A DNA stretch of 64,000 bases from Streptococcus salivarius (lineage in GTDB: Bacteria > Bacillota > Bacilli > Lactobacillales > Streptococcaceae), in the NCBI RefSeq assembly GCF_002094975.1, contig NZ_CP015283.1, forward strand, positions 186,001 to 250,000, read 5' to 3'. The notes under the pieces were generated by a model. It did no database searches and was not told the origin of the DNA. It saw only the letters and a program-made list of their open reading frames with translations. Each line of letters starts with the position of its first letter. Within the stretch, counting starts at the first letter, position 1. The position numbers were made by a program, and so were the translations under genes. This document shows, in pieces, positions 41,110 through 49,189 of the stretch.

Positions 41110-41766
41110 TTAATCCACTCTGTAAAAATAGCTTTCCTCAGATGGTACTCCATTCGTCGCTAGGATACGATCCTTACTGTTATCTCCCACATCACTACCA
41201 TCGCTAATTCCTTTAGGGCAAAGCTGAATTGGTGTGTTCCCTACTTGACTAGAATCAACATAAGTTAGGGTATATATGCCAGACACATATTGATTTGATG
41301 AGACTTTGTCAATAGGGTAAGTAGATCCCCAGAGTTCTAACTGTCCATCTGAAGTAATGATAATGGTCTTTCCATTTGAAGACTTCCATGTTCCTACAGT
41401 TAATTTGTAGTTGCGATTTTTGAGATCATAAGGCTCAAGAGCTGTTGAGCTTGTTTGAGAATTAGCATAAGTCACAACGAAAGAATTAAGTGAGGCATCT
41501 GTTTGGTTGTTGGCCACAGCAGTTTGGTACTTACTAATGATGCTATCATAGGCAGAGGTATCTACCTTTTTCTCTTGACTAGAGATTGAACTCGTACTTG
41601 TGCTAGAACTCTCACTGCTACTTGATTGTGACTGCTCTACTGATGAAGATGAAGTCGGGGGAAGTCAAGCCATTTGCTGATTTGAACAAACTGCTAATAG
41701 GACTAAACTAGATAGTCCTGTCACTAATGCTAAAATTTCTAATCCTAAATTCCTTTTCTCTAACTC
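41110..41766 (-). pseudogene. Lipoprotein with DUF6287-like C-terminal domain, interrupted by an in-frame TGA
   Basis: The frame from 41766 to 41110 encodes a lipoprotein signal ending LVLLAVCSNQQ, then MA, a TGA stop at 41667-41665, and in the same frame a Ser-rich linker and a C-terminal domain ending [20 protein letters not shown]. The 135-residue part from an internal ATG at 41517 is what an ORF finder sees. There is also no ATG, GTG or TTG with a ribosome site before the signal. The end domain matches that of the secreted protein at 60934. It directly follows the gene at 41767. Two defects make it a decayed gene, unless the sequence has an error. Confidence 0.68.
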
Positions 41767-42204
41767 TTATTCTGTTGTCCCAGAGCTGACATCTGCACTG
41801 TATGCAGGAGCTGTATAGCTTGAGGCATCACTATGTGATTCTGTAAAAGTTGTTGGTGGCACATAGTTATACTGGGGCGCTTGATAAGTCTCTTGTGCTG
41901 AAGATGGTGTTGGGGCTGATACTACCGCAGGAGTAGAACTTGCCTCTGTCTGACTAGCTACCGTTGAGCTTGCTGACGACGATTCGCTCGAAGACTCACT
42001 TGACGTTGAAGAAGATGACGAAGAGCTTGAGCTAGATGCCTTGGGCTTGCTTGACGATGACTGCTTAGTACCAACCTTTACTTGGACCTTAGCATGATTG
42101 TGTGCCGGCTGCAAAAAGACAATAGCCAGAGCCAAAAGTATAGCTGGTAGGGTAAATGTCAAAATAAGGTAACGTTTTTCTTTTAAATTACGAAGTAGTT
42201 TCAT
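41767..42204 (-). CDS. Ser-rich membrane-anchored surface protein
   Basis: A 145-residue protein with a basic N-terminus, one helix (LILTFTLPAILLALAIVFL, about residues 13-31) and an extracytoplasmic stretch rich in Ser, Ala and Thr (a long poly-Ser run near residues 55-80), ending with Tyr/Pro-rich repeats. No LPXTG signal, so it probably remains tethered by its N-terminal helix. Function unknown; it lies before the broken lipoprotein gene, which shares its Ser-rich composition. Confidence 0.68.
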   Translation of the reverse strand: MKLLRNLKEKRYLILTFTLPAILLALAIVFLQPAHNHAKVQVKVGTKQSSSSKPKASSSSSSSSSSTSSESSSESSSASSTVASQTEASSTPAVVSAPTPSSAQETYQAPQYNYVPPTTFTESHSDASSYTAPAYSADVSSGTTE

Positions 42205-42311
42205 AGAGTATTCACATTTCTTAAATATATTTTTAGTATCAATTAGTCTCAGATAAGATTATATCAGAAATATTAAAATGTGCAACATTAACATAAAGCT
42301 TTTTTGACATC

Positions 42312-42342
42312 AGAAAAACCAACTCAATGAGTTGGTTGATTG
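42312..42342 (-). terminator. Terminator of the first DUF805 gene
   Basis: AACCAACT/AGTTGGTT stem with a five-base loop, directly after the DUF805 stop on the minus strand, then TTTTCTG. Confidence 0.8.
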
Positions 42343-42345
42343 TCA

Positions 42346-42744
42346 TTATTGCTGTGGATTATTGAAGTTATTGAATGGATATTCCACTTTAGTTGGTTTA
42401 CATAGCAAAACAATTAGGATAATCCAACCTACAAATGGGATAAATGCAACAAAAATATACGGCCAATTGTAGCCAGCATCACGCAAACGACGAACCGTTA
42501 GAGCAATACCAGGTAAACACGCAGCAATACCATAGGCAAAAAAGATAAGTAGGAGGATAAGTGAAATAACAGCCAAAAAGCTTGAATCAGTTGCAGCTGC
42601 AAGTCCTCCAAATACTGCTTGGAGCAAAAAATAAGCAAAGGTAATCAATACATTTACCAAATATACAAACCAATAATCTGAACGTGTTGAACGACCCTCA
42701 AAATCTACATAGCCCTTCCAAAACTTCTTATAAGCTTCGATCAT
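42346..42744 (-). CDS. DUF805 membrane protein (copy 1)
   Basis: A 132-residue protein beginning MIEAYKKFWKGYVDFEGRST, the standard opening of DUF805 proteins, followed by RSDYWFVYLVN and about four helices, with the conserved LTVRRLRDAGYNW near residue 92. Closely related to the next gene upstream, so a tandem duplication. Function of the family is unknown; small integral membrane proteins. Confidence 0.92.
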   Translation of the reverse strand: MIEAYKKFWKGYVDFEGRSTRSDYWFVYLVNVLITFAYFLLQAVFGGLAAATDSSFLAVISLILLLIFFAYGIAACLPGIALTVRRLRDAGYNWPYIFVAFIPFVGWIILIVLLCKPTKVEYPFNNFNNPQQ

Positions 42745-42843
42745 AATAAAATCTCCTCATTTTTTGATACTTCTACTATACCAAAAGACCAATCTTCTGG
42801 CAAATCGACTAAAAAACATCCTAAGGAGGCTGTTAAGTAACTA

Positions 42844-43236
42844 TCATTGCTGAAGATTATTAAAATTGTTGAAAGGAAATTCTACTTTTGTTGGTTGACA
42901 ACACAAAACCAAAAGTACGATATCACCTATAAAAGAGGCAAAACGTAGGAAAATCAATGCCCAATGAAAACCGGCATCACGTAAGCGACGGACCTGAAGG
43001 GCAATAGAGGGGATAAAGCTAGCGAAAAAATATGTCATTACAAGCAGATACAGTAAGTTAAGAATAACATGATAATGACTATCGGGACTATCAAAAACAA
43101 TTACAACTATAACTATACTAAATAAAATGATAGTTACTATAGTATTTGCTAGAACTGCTAACCAATAATCTGAACGTGTTGAACGTCCCTTAAAATCTAC
43201 ATAGCCCTTCCAAAATTTTTTGTAGGCTTCAATCAT
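42844..43236 (-). CDS. DUF805 membrane protein (copy 2)
   Basis: A 130-residue paralogue of the 42346 protein, sharing its first 20 residues almost exactly (MIEAYKKFWKGYVDFKGRST) and the C-terminal block PTKVEFPFNNFNN, while the membrane region has diverged. About 100 bases separate the two genes and each has its own ribosome site (GGGGGATT and GAGGAG). Confidence 0.92.
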   Translation of the reverse strand: MIEAYKKFWKGYVDFKGRSTRSDYWLAVLANTIVTIILFSIVIVVIVFDSPDSHYHVILNLLYLLVMTYFFASFIPSIALQVRRLRDAGFHWALIFLRFASFIGDIVLLVLCCQPTKVEFPFNNFNNLQQ

Positions 43237-43301
43237 AATAAAATCCCCCTTTTTTATGATACCCCCAGTATAGCAGAAGCTTTATACTCTAGCAAATAGA
43301 C

Positions 43302-43329
43302 CAAAAAAGCCCCATGAGGAGCTTTTTTG
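43302..43329 (-). terminator. Terminator of proBA
   Basis: Arms AAAAAAGCTCC/GGGGCTTTTTT (minus strand) with a four-base loop, two bases from the proA stop. Confidence 0.88.
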
Positions 43330-43330
43330 T

Positions 43331-44581
43331 TTATTCTCTAATTTGTCCTTGGCCATTAATATAGAACTTGGTTGAGGTTAGAGCCTCAAGTCCCATTGGG
43401 CCACGAGCATGCATTTTCTGGGTTGAGATTCCGATTTCAGCACCCAATCCAAAGACGAAGCCGTCTGTGAAGCGGGTTGAGGCATTAACATAGACCGCTG
43501 CAGCGTCTACGTCGTCTTGGAATTGCTCAGCACGACTGATATCCTGAGTCACAATAGCCTCTGAATGCGATGTCGTGTAAGTATTAATCCAATCAATGGC
43601 CTCATCAAGGCTATCTACTACTTTAACAGACATGATATAGTCAAGAAACTCTGTCGCAAAATCTTCTGGAGAAGCTGATACAGCTTTTTCCATAAGTTTC
43701 AAAGCCGTTTCATCCGCACGGAACTCAACAGCCTGAACTTTTGAAATAGCTTTTTCTAAATGAGGCAAGAAGTCTTCCGCAATATCAGCATGAACGACGA
43801 GAGATTCTGCAGCATTACAAACACTTGGTCGTTGGGTTTTGGCATTGATGACAATCTGTGTCGCCATATCTAAGTCAGCATATTTATCCACATAAATATG
43901 ACAGTTACCAACACCCGTTTCGATGACAGGAACCTTGGCTTTTTCTTTAACCGTTTGGATGAGACGGGCGCCACCACGAGGAATGAGCAAGTCTACATAC
44001 TTGGTCGCCGCCATGAGTTCCTCTGCTACCTCATGAGAGGTGTCTTCAACTAGCTGAACAGCATTTGCTGTGATACCTGCATTTTCCAAAGCCTTACGGG
44101 CTACTGTAACCAAGGCCTTGTTGGAATTGATGGCATCACGACCTCCACGGAGAATGATGGCATTATTGGTTTTAAAGGCAAGGCTAAAGGCATCGATTGA
44201 GACATTGGGACGGCTCTCAAAAATCATAGCAATAACACCCATAGGAACACGCTTTTGAACGATTTTGAGACCATCCAGATTCGTATAGCCACGAACCACT
44301 TGACCGATTGGGTCCTGAAGATCTGCCACCTGACGGACACCCTCAGCAATCCCTGCGATACGGTCTTCCGTTAAGAGCAAACGATCTTGCATAATCTCTG
44401 AAATACCATTTTCCTTGGCATTTGCCATATCCTTAGCATTTTCAGTGATAATATAGGCACTCTCAGCTACTAGAGCTTTAGCTACCTGATTTAGAAGGTC
44501 GTTTTTAGCTGCTGTTGATAATTTAGCAATCTGACGACCTGCCACCTTGGCCTGTTGGCCTAGTGTATCGATATATGTCAT
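43331..44581 (-). CDS. proA: Gamma-glutamyl phosphate reductase
   Basis: A 416-residue aldehyde-dehydrogenase-fold enzyme that reduces gamma-glutamyl phosphate to glutamate semialdehyde with NADPH in proline synthesis. The catalytic Cys lies in [14 protein letters not shown] near residue 255. The start at 44581 is chosen because GGAGG lies six bases upstream and it is one base from the proB stop; the longer frame to 44611 overlaps proB. Confidence 0.97.
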   Translation of the reverse strand: MTYIDTLGQQAKVAGRQIAKLSTAAKNDLLNQVAKALVAESAYIITENAKDMANAKENGISEIMQDRLLLTEDRIAGIAEGVRQVADLQDPIGQVVRGYTNLDGLKIVQKRVPMGVIAMIFESRPNVSIDAFSLAFKTNNAIILRGGRDAINSNKALVTVARKALENAGITANAVQLVEDTSHEVAEELMAATKYVDLLIPRGGARLIQTVKEKAKVPVIETGVGNCHIYVDKYADLDMATQIVINAKTQRPSVCNAAESLVVHADIAEDFLPHLEKAISKVQAVEFRADETALKLMEKAVSASPEDFATEFLDYIMSVKVVDSLDEAIDWINTYTTSHSEAIVTQDISRAEQFQDDVDAAAVYVNASTRFTDGFVFGLGAEIGISTQKMHARGPMGLEALTSTKFYINGQGQIRE

Positions 44582-44582
44582 C

Positions 44583-45386
44583 TTAGCCCTCCTGTTTAAA
44601 GAGTGTACCAATCTTGGCTCCTTCTAGGACACGAAGGATGTCACGTGGATTTTCACCATTCATCAAAACCATTTGGCTATGATTTTCAAAAACCATCTGG
44701 GCGGATTTAATCTTACTCATCATACCACCCGTACCAAATTTACTACCGGCACCACCAGCTGAGGCCAGAATTCCCTCGGTAATCTCTGGGACATAGCTAC
44801 GAAGGGTCGCATCCTCATAAACATTTGGGTTCTTATCAAAGAGCCCATCAATATCTGACAGCATGATAAGTAGGTCTGCACCAACAATCTTAGCAACGAT
44901 AGCAGACAAGCGGTCATTGTCTCCAAACTTAGTCGCATGGTCCATTTCATCTACGCTGACAGCGTCATTTTCATTAACAACCGGGACAACCCCAAGCTCG
45001 AAGAGGCTCTCAAAGGCATTGATGGCATTGGCCAAACTCTCAGGATACTCAACCACATCACGCGTCAAAAGCAACTGAGATATCTTGGTCTGGTAATGTG
45101 AAAAGACCTGCGAATAAAGGCTCATCATAGCCACCTGCCCTACACTTGAGACAGCCTGTTGCTTACCAACTTCTGCTGGGCGTTTCTCAAGGTCTAGAAC
45201 ATTTAGACCAAAGCCCATGGCACCAGAGGATACGAGGACAACCTCAATTCCCTTATTATGCAAGCTAGAAATGACAAAAGCTAATTGATCGATTTTTTCA
45301 AGATTAATTTTCCCTGATGGTAAAACCAGAGAACTAGTCCCGATTTTGATAACCAGGCGTTTTACTGAGTCAAAATTTCGTTTCAT
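44583..45386 (-). CDS. proB: Glutamate 5-kinase, probably leaderless
   Basis: A 267-residue amino-acid kinase that phosphorylates glutamate in the first proline step. Starts [27 protein letters not shown] near residue 53 and [23 protein letters not shown] near residue 140 are typical. The C-terminal PUA domain of many homologues is missing, as is usual in streptococci. No ribosome site precedes the ATG, and TATAAT ends seven bases upstream, which implies a leaderless message. Confidence 0.96.
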   Translation of the reverse strand: MKRNFDSVKRLVIKIGTSSLVLPSGKINLEKIDQLAFVISSLHNKGIEVVLVSSGAMGFGLNVLDLEKRPAEVGKQQAVSSVGQVAMMSLYSQVFSHYQTKISQLLLTRDVVEYPESLANAINAFESLFELGVVPVVNENDAVSVDEMDHATKFGDNDRLSAIVAKIVGADLLIMLSDIDGLFDKNPNVYEDATLRSYVPEITEGILASAGGAGSKFGTGGMMSKIKSAQMVFENHSQMVLMNGENPRDILRVLEGAKIGTLFKQEG

Positions 45387-45393
45387 GTTTATG

Positions 45394-45399
45394 ATTATA
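45394..45399 (-). promoter_or_regulatory. -10 box of proBA, leaderless placement
   Basis: Minus-strand TATAAT at 45399-45394, seven bases before the ATG at 45386. The -35 is weak. Confidence 0.55.
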
Positions 45400-45460
45400 C
45401 ACTAAATTCAGGTATTTTGACATATATAATGCATAAGTTTACATATTAAGGATTTTCAGT

Positions 45461-45494
45461 AAAAAAGAATCCCTCCAATCGGAGAGACTCTTTA
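45461..45494 (-). terminator. Terminator of the ABC exporter operon
   Basis: Minus-strand stem GAGTCTCTCC/GGAGGGATTC with a GATT loop and a following T-run. Confidence 0.82.
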
Positions 45495-45505
45495 AACAGT
45501 TTGTA

Positions 45506-47095
45506 CTAGGCAAAAAACATGGCTCTAATACGTTTCCAACGTCTGCGATCAACAAAGATATAAACGATTAGTACAACTAAAGCTATAAGCCCAGATACTA
45601 TAGCATTGACTACTAGGGCAATCCAGAACTTACTTGCAAAGAAGACAATACCTCCTAGCAAGGCAGCGATGAAAATTGTAAGAATAAAGATACCCATATA
45701 GAGCCACTGTCCGCCACCTCGATTGAAGAGCTGGGTAACTTCCTGCCAATTCACTTCCAACAATTTAAGGTCACGTTCAAAGTAATAGCCACCTACAAGA
45801 TAGGTTGTTACGAGAAAACCAAGAGTGAAACTTGCCACCAAAATAAGATGGAGATGAGCCAAGAATATTAAACCAAGTCCTCCTAATAAGAGGGAAACAC
45901 CGACTTGCAAGCTATAGAAAAGCCAAAACTTTTGACGAAGATAGTCACCCGTATTGATTGGTAGGCTACGAATAAAGTCAAAGTTTGTCCCCTCTAAGGA
46001 TGTTGCTACACCAAGAAAACTTGTTGGTTGAGCTGAAAAGAAACCAAAGGCAATTCCGACCAAAAGCAGGAGTCCGAAATAGTCTGGACCCAGATCTTTC
46101 AAAAATACCGCACCCCCACCTAACATGATCATATATAAGACTGGTACCACATAGGTATTGATAATGAGGGTTGAATTTCCCAAAGTAGATAAATGATGGC
46201 GAATCAAGACCTGTCTTTGGCTTCGAGTAACAGCTTTGGCCTGAGGCTTTCTAGCCTTTTGGTTATAAATGGCTTCGTGGAAATAACGAGGCATTCTGAC
46301 CTTATAAAACCAAAAGCCCAAGATAAGCACTAAGATAAGAGGAAGATAGAAATTTAGCAGGGCCTCTGGAGATAGAGGGGCAGCTACGACATCATAGTAA
46401 CCTCTTAGATAAGGAAGCAAGGGAAAATTGGCTTGTCCAGCACCATCAACATAGCCTTTAATAAAACCAACCATCATAATAGGCAACATAATCAATAGGG
46501 TTGACAGGGTCATCAAAATGGTTGAATAGAGCTTTTTATGAGAACTGCGAACAATCAGCGTTCCAATACTATTAGACAGAATCACTGAAAAAACGAGATT
46601 GATAAAGAGAGAAACGATAAAGGTCAGAAGCCCGACGACTATCCCCAATGGGCCAATAAATTGCCAGTAAGCTAGGATAAGAAGACTAAGGATAGGCACC
46701 ATGAAGGTCATCCCGACCATAGAACCTGACAAGGTCTTGGCCAAAAAAACTTCCGCTGGCTTCAAGGGAAGAGGCAGATAAGCCTTGCTATCCTTACTGT
46801 CATAAAAGGTACTATAAAGAGCCGTGAAGGTCTGGAGAAGCCCCATGATTGAAAATGTCAAGAGATATAGGGTTAAGACTCCAGGATTGGCCTTATAATC
46901 GACACCTACAAAAAGATAGCTATAGACAACCGTAAAAACAACTAGAATCAAGAGTTGTTGTCTAAGCATGGCATTAACGATGGAGAAATTGGCTTTTTTC
47001 TTTTTCTCCTGACGTTTCTGTAGGTTAGTTACTGCTTGAGGATTAGCGTAGAGGAGATTGATTTTAAAAAGCTCCCAAACATGGTTCCAGTTCAT
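45506..47095 (-). CDS. ABC exporter, large permease subunit
   Basis: A 529-residue membrane protein with about twelve helices and no ATPase part, of the class paired with EcsA/YxlF-like ATPases (ABC-2-like). Ribosome site precedes an ATG two bases from the ATPase stop, so the two are co-translated. Residues 20-40 are basic and cytoplasmic (LQKRQEKKKKANF). Substrate unknown; related systems export peptides or act in membrane or secretion homeostasis. Confidence 0.82.
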   Translation of the reverse strand: MNWNHVWELFKINLLYANPQAVTNLQKRQEKKKKANFSIVNAMLRQQLLILVVFTVVYSYLFVGVDYKANPGVLTLYLLTFSIMGLLQTFTALYSTFYDSKDSKAYLPLPLKPAEVFLAKTLSGSMVGMTFMVPILSLLILAYWQFIGPLGIVVGLLTFIVSLFINLVFSVILSNSIGTLIVRSSHKKLYSTILMTLSTLLIMLPIMMVGFIKGYVDGAGQANFPLLPYLRGYYDVVAAPLSPEALLNFYLPLILVLILGFWFYKVRMPRYFHEAIYNQKARKPQAKAVTRSQRQVLIRHHLSTLGNSTLIINTYVVPVLYMIMLGGGAVFLKDLGPDYFGLLLLVGIAFGFFSAQPTSFLGVATSLEGTNFDFIRSLPINTGDYLRQKFWLFYSLQVGVSLLLGGLGLIFLAHLHLILVASFTLGFLVTTYLVGGYYFERDLKLLEVNWQEVTQLFNRGGGQWLYMGIFILTIFIAALLGGIVFFASKFWIALVVNAIVSGLIALVVLIVYIFVDRRRWKRIRAMFFA

Positions 47096-47097
47096 GA

Positions 47098-47829
47098 CTA
47101 TACCTCCTCAATCTTACGTCCAGCCATTTCCAGATAAATAGTTTCCAAATCCTTGTCAGGGTACTGAGACTTCAGTTCAGCTAGAGACCCTTGGAAGATA
47201 AGTTTTCCTTTCTTCAAAATAGCAATACGATCACAGAGCTGCTCAGCTACACTTAAAACGTGGGTTGAGAAAAGGACACTATTACCTTCCTTGGCATGAT
47301 GACGCATGGCTTCCTTCAAATCATAAGACGCCTGTGGATCCAGACCAGTCAGAGGCTCATCCAAAACCCAAATCTGTGGATTAACCAAAAGGGCACCGAT
47401 GACAACAACCTTCTGACGCATACCGTGAGAGAAGGAAGAAATAAGGTTATAGCGACTTTCCGTTAGGTCAAAGGTAGCCATGAGATCAATCAAACGTTCC
47501 TCAACCTGACTAGCTTCCAAATCATAGATACGTGTCAAGAAGTACCAATAGTCATTGGCCGTCAAATTTAGGAATAGGTCCGGTGAATCTGGCACATAAG
47601 CGATTTTTTTCTTGATAGCATCACGATGTTGACTGAGGGCCATATCATCGACGTAAACTTCACCGTAGCTAGCTTCAATGATAGACGTCAAAATGGAAAT
47701 GGTCGTGGTCTTACCAGCTCCATTGTGACCAATCAGCCCAAAAATCTCCCCATCTCGAATCTCGAGGTTAAGATCTGAGAGAGCATCTTTATCTTCATAA
47801 CGTTTCGTTACGTGTTCAAAACGAATCAT
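47098..47829 (-). CDS. ABC exporter, ATP-binding subunit
   Basis: A 243-residue ATPase. Walker A GHNGAGKTT near residue 35, signature SSFSHGMRQKVVVIGAL near residue 130 and Walker B IWVLDEPLTGLDPQ near residue 155 are intact. AAAGGA precedes the ATG. First gene of a two-gene operon with the 529-residue permease. Confidence 0.92.
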   Translation of the reverse strand: MIRFEHVTKRYEDKDALSDLNLEIRDGEIFGLIGHNGAGKTTTISILTSIIEASYGEVYVDDMALSQHRDAIKKKIAYVPDSPDLFLNLTANDYWYFLTRIYDLEASQVEERLIDLMATFDLTESRYNLISSFSHGMRQKVVVIGALLVNPQIWVLDEPLTGLDPQASYDLKEAMRHHAKEGNSVLFSTHVLSVAEQLCDRIAILKKGKLIFQGSLAELKSQYPDKDLETIYLEMAGRKIEEV

Positions 47830-48105
47830 CTTTTATCCTTTCTTGAGAATCTATTTAACAATAGTCTCATTTTACACTTTATATTAGATTATAAATTAGA
47901 GTTATTACCTTGTTTTTTTTATGAACAATACTCTAATAATATCGGCAATAGATTTAGATAAGGCTATTTCGTTACCTTCTCATTTATTGTATCATTTCAA
48001 AGGTACAATTTCAAGAAAACGTTTGTAAAAACAAGACAATTTTGCATTCGGTCTTTGATAATGCTAAACTTATAGTATTTAAAACAAATAGGAGGAAAAT
48101 CACAA

Positions 48106-48837
48106 GTGCCAACTGGAATTATCATCAACTCGCTATCTATTATTTTAGGAGGAATCGCTGGAGGTCTCTTTGGAGACTATCTCAGAGATGATTTCAAGGA
48201 CAATCTTAACCTTATCTTTGGCCTAGCCTCTATGGTTATGGGGATTAGTGCTATTATGAATATGGTTAATATGCCTGCGGTTATCTTTGCGGTAGTTATC
48301 GGTACCATTATTGGACTGGCCCTAAAGTTTGGAAACCTCATCAACAAGGGAGCTGGGCTTATGGAAAAAGGCTTGTCCAAGATTACACCAAGCAAACAAA
48401 CAGGGTTAGCTCACGATGAGTTTTATGCGCAGCTCTTAACGGTTATCGTCCTTTTCTGTGCGAGTGGTACAGGAATTTACGGGAGCCTTGAGTCTGGGAT
48501 GACAGGCGATGCTTCCATCTTGATTTCCAAATCTATCCTAGATTTCTTTACGGCCATGATTTTCTCTTGTAGTCTAGGTTACATCGTCTCCATGATTGCC
48601 ATTCCACAATTTATCGTTTTCTTCCTCCTCTTTGTGAGTGCTGGTTTCATTCTCCCTCTAACAACAAAAGCCATGATTGGAGACTTTAAGGCTTGCGGGG
48701 GCTTCCTCATGATTGCGACAGGTTTTCGTATTATGAAACTGCGTCAATTCCCAACAGCAGATATGATTCCAGCCATGATTCTGGTTATGCCTATTTCCTG
48801 GGCCTGGGTCAATTGGGTGGTGCCTTTGATTAGTTGA
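48106..48837 (+). CDS. DUF554 family membrane protein (GTG start)
   Basis: A 243-residue protein with about seven helices. The DUF554 pattern is clear: GIIINSLSIILGGIAGGLFG at the start, FGLASMVMGISAIMNM near residue 40 and VIVLFCASGTGIYGSLESGMTGD near residue 115. The start codon is GTG, ten bases after GGAGG. Some relatives are proposed transporters, but function is not settled. It is the only plus-strand gene between 17.7 kb and the end of the window. Confidence 0.9.
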   Translation: MPTGIIINSLSIILGGIAGGLFGDYLRDDFKDNLNLIFGLASMVMGISAIMNMVNMPAVIFAVVIGTIIGLALKFGNLINKGAGLMEKGLSKITPSKQTGLAHDEFYAQLLTVIVLFCASGTGIYGSLESGMTGDASILISKSILDFFTAMIFSCSLGYIVSMIAIPQFIVFFLLFVSAGFILPLTTKAMIGDFKACGGFLMIATGFRIMKLRQFPTADMIPAMILVMPISWAWVNWVVPLIS

Positions 48838-48857
48838 CATTAGGATTAAACTAAACA

Positions 48858-48892
48858 AATACCGTCAGTCTAATGCTGGCGTTTTTTGTCTG
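48858..48892 (+). terminator. Terminator of the DUF554 gene
   Basis: CGTCAG pairs with CTGGCG (one G-U) around a six-base loop, followed by TTTTTT. Confidence 0.75.
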
Positions 48893-48966
48893 TTTTTTAG
48901 CTGTTATAGACTTGGATTATTAAAAACTAGTAATGTTCGTGGTGTTGAATTCTAATTTTTCTAACC

Positions 48967-48996
48967 TTGTTTAGACTGAGATGAGTTTGTTATAAT
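48967..48996 (+). promoter_or_regulatory. Promoter of the candidate small RNA
   Basis: -35 TTGTTT (48967-48972), 18-base spacer, extended -10 TGTTATAAT (hexamer 48991-48996). Predicted start near 49003, with no coding frame after it. Confidence 0.6.
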
Positions 48997-49000
48997 AACC

Positions 49001-49129
49001 CTTGTAGGACTAAGCAACCTACAAGATACTTTTTTTCATAACTATTTCCATCCTCTAATATTTTAACGAACTTACAATACTGATGGAAATCTATCAGAAA
49101 AGACTGGTGTGTGCACACTGGTCTTTTTT
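49001..49129 (+). ncRNA. Candidate structured small RNA, about 130 bases
   Basis: Between a good promoter and a terminator there is no open frame, but there are three paired regions: CTTGTAGG/CCTACAAG at 49001-49025, followed by a T-run at 49030-49036; ATTTCCATC (49044-49052) with its exact complement at 49082-49090; and a final hairpin AGAC...GTCT at 49101-49124 with TTTTTT. I do not recognise it as 6S RNA, 4.5S RNA or a CiaR-controlled csRNA. The first hairpin plus T-run could also act as an early terminator. Confidence 0.5.
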
Positions 49130-49143
49130 GGTGGGATTGAGAC

Positions 49144-49178
49144 ACAAAAAAACCACTCTTTCACTATGAAAGAATGGT
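49144..49178 (-). terminator. rexBA terminator
   Basis: Minus-strand AACCATTCTTTCA pairs with TGAAAGAGTGGTT (one mismatch) around a three-base loop, then a T-run. Confidence 0.9.
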
Positions 49179-49189
49179 TATGCTATAGC

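Noticed and set aside
49001..49129. Small RNA as a CiaR-dependent csRNA
   Set aside because: The promoter lacks the TTTAAG-N5-TTTAAG repeat expected of CiaR targets.
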